DNA from: an uncultured Eubacteriales bacterium
GTDB lineage: Bacteria > Bacillota > Clostridia > UMGS1810
NCBI GenBank assembly: GCA_900555295.1
Contig: USKN01000016.1
Span: forward strand, 1 to 17,452
Length of the DNA stretch: 17,452 nt
Reading direction: 5' to 3'
Shown: piece after piece, positions 9,501 to 14,828 of the stretch
Numbering within the stretch: position 1 is the first letter of the stretch
Layout: every line of letters begins with the position of its first letter
Program-made: the position numbers and the translations under genes
The notes under the pieces: generated by a model
What the model was told of the DNA's origin: nothing
Database searches by the model: none
Seen by the model: the letters and a program-made list of their open reading frames with translations, nothing else

Positions 9501-10276
9501 TATTCCCCGGTACAAACTGCGACGACACCGCAAAATCGGCAGAGGACGCAGGCATTGAAACCGAGATATTTGTAATAAACAACTTGTCGAGTAAAAATAT
9601 TACGGCATCGGTTGAACAATTTGCAAAAAAAGTTGACGAGTCTAATATTATATTTATCCCCGGAGGATTTTCGGGCGGAGACGAACCTGACGGTTCGGGT
9701 AAATTTATTACCGCATTTTTCAGAAACCCCGAAATTAAACAAGCCGTAACAAATCTTTTAGATAAAAGAGAGGGACTTATGGCAGGTATTTGCAACGGAT
9801 TTCAGGCACTTATAAAACTCGGTCTTGTACCGTACGGTAAAATAATAGATACCGACGAAAACAGCCCGACGCTTACATACAACACCATTGCACGCCACCA
9901 ATCCAAACTTGTGCGTACGCGCGTATGCTCAAACAAATCGCCTTGGCTTTCAAAAACCGAGGTAGGCGAAATATATACTGTTCCCATATCTCACGGCGAG
10001 GGAAGATTTGTTGCCGACTGTAACTTAATCGATAAGCTTGCAGAAAACGGACAGATAATAACCCAATATGTTGATATGTCGGGACAGCCAACATACGATA
10101 TTCAGTATAACCCCAATGGTTCATACAGTGCAATTGAGGGCATTACATCGCCGGACGGACGAATTTTGGGCAAAATGGGACATTCGGAGAGAATTGGAAA
10201 AGATTTATACAAAAACGTACCCGGTGTGTATGAAATGGGATTGTTCCAATCGGCTGTTAAATATTTCAAAAGATGA
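6575..10276 (+). CDS. purL: FGAM synthase, long single-chain clostridial type (PurS-like, PurL and PurQ regions fused)
   Basis: This enzyme converts FGAR, glutamine and ATP to FGAM. The 1233-residue chain has a PurS-like N-terminal region (about 1-160), a linker, two PurM-like halves and a C-terminal class I glutaminase. Visible motifs are SDHCRHTTF with the conserved His221, ETHNHPTEIEPFGGAAT at the nucleotide site, GVSVAVGELADG, and GGKDSMSGSF in the second half. The glutaminase starts near PVFPGTNCDD and has Cys1073 in AGICNGFQ, with His1203 and Glu1205 in GHSERIG, which complete the catalytic triad. This layout matches the clade II PurL of Clostridia rather than the separate PurS/PurQ/PurL of Bacillus. 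GGAGG at 6563-6567 sits 7 nt before the ATG, inside the end of purD, and the gap from the purD stop is 2 nt. A longer frame from 6545 has no support. Confidence 0.97.
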   Translation: MVYRVYVEKKDEFANEAHSLKKDLTELIGISGIKDVRVINRYDVENIDKDLFDYCVKTVFSEPQLDNVSYCLENQSEAMFAVEFLPGQFDQRANSAAECIQLISKGEKPIVRSAKVYILYGNITQNDLDAVKKYVINPVEAREASFDEYETLKVNYAIPTEVETVDGFCNFDEKQLKDFILEKGLAMDFDDIKFCQNYFAGEKRDPTITEIKMIDTYWSDHCRHTTFSTIIDGVDFAYDLHKKAYDCYVATRRNINDKKPITLMDIGTIAAKLLKSEGLLNKLDESEEINACTVKIDVDVDGTPEKWLLLFKNETHNHPTEIEPFGGAATCIGGAIRDPLSGRSYVYAAMRVTGAANPLTPVSETIEGKLSQRKIVTTAANGYSSYGNQIGLATGQVDEIYHPGYAAKRMEIGAVIAATPAINVRRELPQEGDIVILLGGKTGRDGCGGATGSSKSHTLKSLENCGAEVQKGNAPEERKLQRLFRNSEASRLIKRCNDFGAGGVSVAVGELADGLEINLDAVPKKYDGLDGTELAISESQERMAVVVDSKDVKRFCEIAESENLEATVIAEVKEKPYLVMYWNGNKIVNISREFLNSNGAEKHIKISPQPPQDFNKQITGDFIDEYKKLADDLNICSKRGLSERFDSTIGAGSVLMPFGGKYQRTPVQAMVNKISVEKKHTDTCSVMAWGYNPFISEKSPYHGAYMAVVESVSKLIATGAKFEDVYLTFQEYFEKPNKDEQRWGKPFAALLGAFMAQKELKIAAIGGKDSMSGSFENLDVPPTLVSFAVTCENVKSVISPEFKAPGHKVVLVRPVYDKYGLPVTVSLVHCFDVVNSMIKSGNAVAAYTITYGGVAEAVLKMSMGNKIGFKFSDGLSLNEIFGYCYGGFLLELKEDADIGVEIGYTDSCEKIFYGDDIIELDTLYNLYENKLESIFPCNNVKCSGEKPKTFTYNASGKEKTKFATYLCEKPKMLIPVFPGTNCDDTAKSAEDAGIETEIFVINNLSSKNITASVEQFAKKVDESNIIFIPGGFSGGDEPDGSGKFITAFFRNPEIKQAVTNLLDKREGLMAGICNGFQALIKLGLVPYGKIIDTDENSPTLTYNTIARHQSKLVRTRVCSNKSPWLSKTEVGEIYTVPISHGEGRFVADCNLIDKLAENGQIITQYVDMSGQPTYDIQYNPNGSYSAIEGITSPDGRILGKMGHSERIGKDLYKNVPGVYEMGLFQSAVKYFKR

Positions 10277-10299
10277 TTTTGTAAAGGAGATATACGGCA

Positions 10300-11970
10300 A
10301 TGAAAACCGATATTGAAATAGCGCAAAGCGTTAAAATGAAAAACATAGCGGAAATTGCAAAAAATACGGGTATAGATGAAAAATATCTTGAAATGTACGG
10401 GAGATATAAAGCAAAAATCGATTTATCCGTTTTAAAAGAAAACAAAAACACTGACGGTAAACTTGTATTGGTAACCGCAATTACCCCAACACCTGCCGGA
10501 GAGGGTAAAACAACCACAACAATAGGCTTGGCTGACGGTATGAAACGCATTGGTAAAAATGTGTGCGTGGCATTAAGAGAACCGTCGCTCGGCCCTGTGT
10601 TTGGCATAAAAGGTGGGGCTGCCGGCGGTGGATATGCCCAGGTTGTGCCTATGGAGGATATAAACTTACATTTTACGGGTGATTTTCACGCAATAGGAGC
10701 AGCAAACAATTTGCTTGCCGCAATGCTTGACAATCATATTCATCAGGGTAATGCACTTGGAATTGATACACGCAGAATAACCTGGAAACGCTGTGTGGAT
10801 ATGAACGACAGACAGTTAAGATTTGTGGTTGACGGTCTTGGCGGAAAGGTGAACGGCACACCGCGTGAGGACGGATTTGACATAACGGTTGCCTCCGAAA
10901 TAATGGCAGTATTGTGCCTTGCAAGCTCCATTACCGATTTAAAAGAAAGGCTTTCACGCATTATAGTAGGGTATGACTTTGATGGTAATCCTGTAACTGC
11001 AGGTATGCTCAATGCTGCAGGTGCAATGACAGCTCTTTTAAAAGACGCACTTAAACCCAACCTTGTGCAAACACTTGAGGGAACACCGGCATTTGTACAC
11101 GGAGGACCGTTTGCAAATATTGCACACGGATGTAACAGTGTTCTTGCAACGCGTCTTGCATTAAAACTTGGAGATTATGCAATTACCGAGGCGGGTTTTG
11201 GAGCGGATTTGGGAGCTGAAAAGTTTTTGGATATAAAATGCCGCATGTCCGGGCTTAAACCGTCGGCAGTTGTTCTTGTGGCAACAGTAAGAGCGCTTAA
11301 AATGCACGGAGGTGTATTAAAAGCTGACTTGGCACAAGAAAACACCGAATCATTAAAAAAAGGTATGCCTAATCTTATGCGCCATTTGCATAACATTACA
11401 AATGTATATAAACTGCCGTGTGTAGTGGCGGTAAATAAATTTCCTACCGATACCGAAAATGAAATAAAAATAGTAATAGATATGTGCAAACAAGCCGGGG
11501 TAAACGTGGTATTGTCTGATGTTTGGGCAAAAGGCGGCGAGGGCGGAATTGAACTTGCAAATGAGGTTGTACGTCTTTGCAATGACGGCAAAAACAATTT
11601 TGAATTTGCATATTCGGTAGATGAAAGCATTGAAGAAAAAATATCCGATATAGTTAAAAAAATATATGGCGGAAACGGTGCGGTATTTACACCCGGGGCA
11701 AAAAAACAAATTGCACGTTTAACCGAACTCGGATTTGGTAATATGCCGGTATGTATGGCAAAAACACAGTACAGTTTTTCGGATGATGCAAAAAAACTCG
11801 GGGCACCCGAAAACTTTGAAGTTACGGTACGAAATGTAAAAGTTTCGGCAGGCGCGGGATTTGTAGTTGCGCTTACAGGTGATATTATGACTATGCCGGG
11901 ACTTCCTAAAAAGCCCGCAGCGGAGAAAATAGACGTTGACGAAAACGGTGTAATTACAGGACTGTTTTAA
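10300..11970 (+). CDS. fhs: Formate-tetrahydrofolate ligase (10-formyl-THF synthetase)
   Basis: Fhs joins formate to tetrahydrofolate with ATP, making the 10-formyl-THF consumed by PurN and the AICAR formyltransferase encoded upstream. The 556 residues match the family. The P-loop TPAGEGKTTTTIGLADG begins at residue 64, with Lys70 and Thr71 as the phosphate binders. It is followed by REPSLGPVFGIKGGAAGGGYAQV, written here in pieces: REPSLGPVFG, then IKGGAAGGGYAQ. Then come NLHFTGDFHAI and the late block VVAVNKFPTDT. AAGGAG at 10284-10289 is 10 nt before the ATG. The purL stop lies 23 nt upstream with no promoter visible between them, so it should be the last gene of the purine operon. Only one of its roughly 45 Ile codons is ATC, typical of this operon. 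Confidence 0.97.
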   Translation: MKTDIEIAQSVKMKNIAEIAKNTGIDEKYLEMYGRYKAKIDLSVLKENKNTDGKLVLVTAITPTPAGEGKTTTTIGLADGMKRIGKNVCVALREPSLGPVFGIKGGAAGGGYAQVVPMEDINLHFTGDFHAIGAANNLLAAMLDNHIHQGNALGIDTRRITWKRCVDMNDRQLRFVVDGLGGKVNGTPREDGFDITVASEIMAVLCLASSITDLKERLSRIIVGYDFDGNPVTAGMLNAAGAMTALLKDALKPNLVQTLEGTPAFVHGGPFANIAHGCNSVLATRLALKLGDYAITEAGFGADLGAEKFLDIKCRMSGLKPSAVVLVATVRALKMHGGVLKADLAQENTESLKKGMPNLMRHLHNITNVYKLPCVVAVNKFPTDTENEIKIVIDMCKQAGVNVVLSDVWAKGGEGGIELANEVVRLCNDGKNNFEFAYSVDESIEEKISDIVKKIYGGNGAVFTPGAKKQIARLTELGFGNMPVCMAKTQYSFSDDAKKLGAPENFEVTVRNVKVSAGAGFVVALTGDIMTMPGLPKKPAAEKIDVDENGVITGLF

Positions 11971-11998
11971 TTGTCTTTTATAAATGTAAGCTGAATTT

Positions 11999-12046
11999 GG
12001 CGTACAGCAAAATGTAAATATTTTGCTGTACGCCCTTGTTTTTTTC
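11999..12046 (+). terminator. Rho-independent terminator of the purine operon
   Basis: Positions 11999-12013 (GGCGTACAGCAAAAT) pair perfectly with 12020-12034, with a 6-nt loop. The 15-bp stem is followed by CTTG and a run of seven Ts at 12039-12045. It lies 28 nt after the fhs stop. This is a textbook intrinsic terminator and closes the purC-to-fhs transcription unit. Confidence 0.95.
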
Positions 12047-12143
12047 TGTTAACTGTAAATACTGTAACCGGCGAAAAATGAAACTTCAATACTGCTTAAA
12101 AACTATTAAAAATTGTTTGCTGTTAAGGAGACAAACTATATTT

Positions 12144-12263
12144 ATGAAAAAAGATAGGTAGAGCCGCAGTGGTAGATATATTGATAAAACTTCGGATGAA
12201 TTGCCGGGTATAAGAAAAAAGTCATTTATTCTTCTGTTTGCAGGCAGAAAAACAAGGCTGTAG
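12144..12263 (+). other. Possible relic short ORF with an internal amber codon
   Basis: The 330 nt between the fhs terminator and the minus-strand regulator remnant (12047-12376) contain no clear gene. One stretch looks faintly coding: AAGGAG at 12125-12130, then ATG at 12144 followed by Lys-Lys-Asp-Arg and a TAG at 12159-12161. The same frame is then open for 33 codons (through RYIDKTSDELPG and RKKSFILLFAG) to a TAG at 12261-12263. The ribosome site spacing of 13 nt is long. It may be a decayed gene end or chance. I do not recognise the peptide. Confidence 0.25.
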
Positions 12264-12294
12264 TCAACCCGATTTAAAAATCGTTATGCTACAG
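12247..12294 (-). terminator. Likely intrinsic terminator reading leftward
   Basis: An outer stem CTGTAG (12258-12263) / CTACAG (12289-12294) encloses an inner stem CGATTT (12270-12275) / AAATCG (12278-12283). Read on the minus strand the outer stem is followed by CCTTGTTTTTCTG, which closely repeats the tail CCTTGTTTTTTTCTG of the fhs terminator on the plus strand. It lies about 83 nt beyond the stop of the leftward response-regulator remnant and would end that transcript. The stem is interrupted, so strength is uncertain. Confidence 0.55.
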
Positions 12295-12303
12295 ACCCTT
12301 CTT

Positions 12304-12350
12304 TATACAATGAAATATCACCCGCTATGCGGTTGGATTTTTATTGTATA
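12304..12350. repeat. 47-nt imperfect palindrome (hairpin)
   Basis: TATACAAT at 12304-12311 pairs with ATTGTATA at 12343-12350. The interior continues to pair with three mismatches and two G-T wobbles up to a CCGC (12322-12325) / GCGG (12329-12332) tip with a 3-nt loop. The total is about 22 paired or nearly paired positions. No T-tract follows on either strand, so it does not look like a simple terminator. It lies between the leftward regulator remnant and its presumed terminator, so it would be part of that transcript's 3' end. It could also be the end of a small mobile element. Confidence 0.55.
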
Positions 12351-12376
12351 GCATCTTTATTTTTGCCGGTGTATGC

Positions 12377-12814
12377 TCAATTTGGATTGAAAAGCTCAAA
12401 AACTTTGAGGTTGTTAAGGGCATCCTTCATTGCGGATGATGAAGAAAAACCGAGTTTTTTCATTATTCGGGACATATGAGATCTTACAGTTGTATCTTCC
12501 ACAAAATACTTTTCGGAAAGCTGCTTATAAGAATAACCCATACAATAATGCTTTAAAATTTCGAACTCTAGGTTTGAAAGATGAATCAGGTTTGCAAAAA
12601 TATATAAAAGCGATTGTTGTCGGTCTTTAATTTCTTTACATTCATCAATGAGTTTGATGGCTATATCATGTGACAGAAGGTTTTTGTCGCAGGCAACAGC
12701 CTTGATTGTGTCGATGATTTCCGAAACTGGCGAGTCTTTTAACACGTAATTCACAGCCCCCTGAGACAGTGCGTCAAAAATCAAGGATTTGTTATTATTG
12801 ATGGTTAAAATCCT
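12377..12814 (-). pseudogene. NarL/LuxR-family response regulator, 5'-truncated remnant
   Basis: The leftward frame encodes the last part of a receiver domain joined to a LuxR-type DNA-binding domain. It opens ILTINNKSLIFDALSQGA and continues NYVLKDSPVSEI, which fits the beta-4 to alpha-5 segment of a receiver, with the conserved Lys in YVLKD. The helix-turn-helix follows (LSNLEFEILKHYCMGYS, then VEDTTVRSHMSRIMKKLG). A stop codon at 12815-12817 lies directly before the receiver homology. The region holding the acidic pocket and the phosphorylated Asp is therefore missing, and no ATG or ribosome site is seen; a TTG at 12784 is the only candidate start. A complete relative would be about 200-215 residues. 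No histidine kinase gene is nearby. It is most likely an inactive fragment, though expression as a phosphorylation-independent DNA-binding protein cannot be excluded. Confidence 0.75.
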
Positions 12815-12878
12815 TCAAAGCCTTTGCCTTTCTTGCTAATTTCGTATTGCCGCTTTTTGATGCATTGTTTGGGTTTTC

Positions 12879-12911
12879 GCTAGAAAAGTGCTAGAAAAAT
12901 GTTAGAAAAAA
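12879..12911. repeat. Three tandem 11-bp repeats
   Basis: GCTAGAAAAGT (12879-12889), GCTAGAAAAAT (12890-12900) and GTTAGAAAAAA (12901-12911) are head-to-tail copies of one unit with one or two changes each. The 11-bp period is about one helical turn, as in protein-binding iterons. They sit about 80 bp upstream of the fic promoter and just beyond the broken end of the response-regulator remnant. Function is unknown. Confidence 0.7.
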
Positions 12912-12969
12912 TATATGAAAGAATAAAACAGTTTTGCAGAATAAGTGTACCTTAAAAACAAATAATAAA

Positions 12970-13028
12970 TAAGGGAAAATTTTCTTAATATATTGACATT
13001 TCCCTTAATATGTGATAATATTTAAGGG
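12970..13028. promoter_or_regulatory. Overlapping inverted repeats around the fic promoter (candidate operator)
   Basis: TAAGGGAAA (12970-12978) is exactly inverted in TTTCCCTTA (12999-13007), and this pair brackets the -35 element. CCCTTAA (13002-13008) is exactly inverted in TTAAGGG (13022-13028), and this pair brackets the -10. The central CCCTTA arm can therefore pair with either side. A further TTAAGGG lies at 13041-13047, just before the start codon. CTTAATAT occurs twice in direct orientation (12984-12991 and 13004-13011), 20 bp apart. The placement suggests a repressor site. The winged helix of the adjacent Fic protein is a natural candidate ligand, but that is inference. Confidence 0.6.
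12993..13021 (+). promoter_or_regulatory. Sigma-A-type promoter for the fic operon
   Basis: A perfect -35 TTGACA at 12993-12998 is followed by a 17-nt spacer and TAATAT at 13016-13021 as the -10. An alternative -10 GATAAT at 13014-13019, preceded by an extended TGT, has a 15-nt spacer. Transcription would start near 13028, about 20 nt before the fic ATG at 13049. No other strong promoter is seen before the next three genes. Confidence 0.8.
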
Positions 13029-13048
13029 GAAGAAAGGGGGTTAAGGGC

Positions 13049-14095
13049 ATGAGAATGTTTAATTATTCGATAATCAAAGAACATAAATGGGATTCTGAAC
13101 TTCTCGGTCTTGTAGCTAGCATATATAAAGAAGCTGGGAAACAGGACTTCTATTTAAAGATGCGCCCGGAAGAGCTTGAAAAACTTGTGGAAATCGCAAA
13201 GATACAAAGCACAGAGTCTTCCAATGCAATCGAAGGTATCGTTACAACAAATACACGTATTAAACAACTTGTAGCAGAAAAGACGACTCCCAGAACCCGT
13301 GATGAACAAGAAATTGCGGGATACAGAGATGCTCTTAATATCATCCACGAGAATTTTGATGCGATTCCTGTTTCCAAAAACTATATACTTCAGCTTCATA
13401 AAATAATGTACAGTCATATGAATAATCCAATGGCAGGCAAAACAAAGAGTGTGCAAAATTATATAAGCGCAACTTACCCTGACGGACATTCAGAGGTTTT
13501 ATTTACTCCGCTTGCACCATTTGAAACGGAAGAAGCTCTTGATAAAATCTGTGAAGAATATAATAAAGTTATCGGTAATTTTGAACTTGAACCATTGATT
13601 GCAATTCCAACATTCATTCACGATTTTCTCTGCATTCATCCTTTTAATGACGGAAATGGAAGAATGTCAAGACTGCTTACCACCTTGTTACTTTACAGAA
13701 GCGGATTTTATGTTGGTAAATACATCTCGCTTGAAGCTAAAATTGCAGGCAATAAAGATTTATACTACGATTCCATTAACAAATCTCAGGATGGATGGCA
13801 TGAGGGTTTAGAGGATGTAACACCGTTTATAAAATATATCCTTGGTACTATCCTTGCTGCATATAAAGACTTTGAAGACAGATTTTCCATCGTAGAAGAA
13901 AAACTTCCTGCAATCGAAATGGTAAGAAAGGCATCACTGAATAAGGTGGGGCGTTTTATCAAACAGGATATCAGAGAACTCTGTCCGTCACTCAGCATAA
14001 GCTCCATTGAAGGGGCACTTCGCAAAATGGTGAGCGAAGGAGAGCTAAAGCGTGAAGGTTCGGGCAAGTCTACTTGCTATCACAGATTAAAATAA
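13049..14095 (+). CDS. Fic family protein (class II, N-terminal inhibitory motif, C-terminal winged helix)
   Basis: Fic proteins usually transfer AMP from ATP to Ser, Thr or Tyr of a target protein. The 348-residue product has an N-terminal Fic-associated region, a Fic core and a C-terminal winged helix-turn-helix (about 285-348). The catalytic loop HPFNDGNGRMSR begins at His197 and is complete, with Asp201, Asn203, Arg205 and Arg208. The segment SNAIEG (58-63) fits the inhibitory motif [S/T]xxxE[G/N], with Glu62 expected to block productive ATP binding; its position before the core makes this a class II enzyme. A G-rich ribosome site (AAAGGGGG near 13033-13040) is 8 nt before the ATG. It is the first gene of a close four-gene unit. 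The target is unknown, and the winged helix may bind the palindromes at its own promoter. Ile ATC codons are frequent (about 15), unlike the purine operon. Confidence 0.93.
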   Translation: MRMFNYSIIKEHKWDSELLGLVASIYKEAGKQDFYLKMRPEELEKLVEIAKIQSTESSNAIEGIVTTNTRIKQLVAEKTTPRTRDEQEIAGYRDALNIIHENFDAIPVSKNYILQLHKIMYSHMNNPMAGKTKSVQNYISATYPDGHSEVLFTPLAPFETEEALDKICEEYNKVIGNFELEPLIAIPTFIHDFLCIHPFNDGNGRMSRLLTTLLLYRSGFYVGKYISLEAKIAGNKDLYYDSINKSQDGWHEGLEDVTPFIKYILGTILAAYKDFEDRFSIVEEKLPAIEMVRKASLNKVGRFIKQDIRELCPSLSISSIEGALRKMVSEGELKREGSGKSTCYHRLK

Positions 14096-14116
14096 AATCA
14101 GAAAGGTTTTGATGTT

Positions 14117-14815
14117 ATGAACAGACCGCACATAATCTGTCACATGGTGACATCAATAGACGGAAAGGTTACGGGAGAATTTTTGTCCCGACAGGAATGT
14201 GAAAAGCCAACAGAAATATACTATGAAGTCAACCGCAACTATAAAGCAGATGGTTTTATCTGTGGTCGCGAAACTATGCAAGAAAGCTTTGCAGGTAAGG
14301 AAGATACACCTCTATATAAATATAAAAATGTAGAGGTGCCGAGTAGTGATTTTATAGGAGATAAGAATGCAAAGTTTTTCGCTGTTTCTTTTGACAGGCA
14401 TGGACATATCGGCTGGAAAAGTAATTATATAAAAGATGAAGATTCAGGATACGACAATGCACATATAATAGAAGTTGTTGAAGGTGATGCAGTTAGTGCT
14501 ATCTCTTTAGCGTATTTTAGAGATATTGGAATTTCATATATTGGCGCAGATACAGAAGGCGAAAATATACCATTAGCACTGCAAAAACTAAAAGAGAACT
14601 TTGGTATTAATAAACTTTTGCTTGAAGGTGGTAGTGCCATAAATGCATCATTCTTGCGTGCAGGTGTGGTAGATGAACTAAGCCTTGTAGTAGCACCCGT
14701 TATTGCAAACAAAGCAGATAAATTATTGTTTGAATACAGCAGTATTACAGACTTTAAATTAAAAGAAATCAAACAATACGACGATGTTGTCTGGATGAAT
14801 TATATACGAAAATAA
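14117..14815 (+). CDS. RibD C-terminal/dihydrofolate-reductase-like family reductase
   Basis: The 232-residue product belongs to the RibD_C/DHFR-like fold, NAD(P)H-dependent reductases typified by the reductase half of RibD. It opens MVTSIDGKVTG near residue 10, the usual first strand and loop. It has FICGRETMQESF and the late dinucleotide-binding block LLLEGGSAINASFLRAG, with Glu170-Gly171-Gly172, followed by VDELSLVVAPV. There is no deaminase domain and no other riboflavin gene nearby, so it need not act in riboflavin synthesis; stand-alone members act on diverse or unknown substrates. AAAGG at 14102-14106 is 10 nt upstream of the ATG. It follows fic by 21 nt and precedes the MATE gene by 13 nt, so it is probably co-transcribed with both. 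Confidence 0.85.
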   Translation: MNRPHIICHMVTSIDGKVTGEFLSRQECEKPTEIYYEVNRNYKADGFICGRETMQESFAGKEDTPLYKYKNVEVPSSDFIGDKNAKFFAVSFDRHGHIGWKSNYIKDEDSGYDNAHIIEVVEGDAVSAISLAYFRDIGISYIGADTEGENIPLALQKLKENFGINKLLLEGGSAINASFLRAGVVDELSLVVAPVIANKADKLLFEYSSITDFKLKEIKQYDDVVWMNYIRK

Positions 14816-14828
14816 GGTGGTTTATTAA

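Noticed and set aside
12430..12630. Plus-strand 66-codon ORF opposite the response-regulator remnant
   Set aside because: The minus strand carries clear LuxR helix-turn-helix homology. This frame has no recognisable domain and no good ribosome site.
12047..13048. Mobile element or integrative element inserted after fhs
   Set aside because: The debris, repeats and codon shift hint at transfer, but no transposase, integrase, flanking direct repeat or tRNA attachment site is visible, so no element is called.
13049..14095. fic as part of a toxin-antitoxin pair
   Set aside because: No small antitoxin ORF precedes it. The inhibitory motif is inside the same protein, which is the self-regulated class II design.
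14117..14815. Calling this gene ribD or dihydrofolate reductase (folA)
   Set aside because: There is no deaminase domain and no riboflavin or folate gene next to it. Only membership of the RibD_C/DHFR-like fold is supported.
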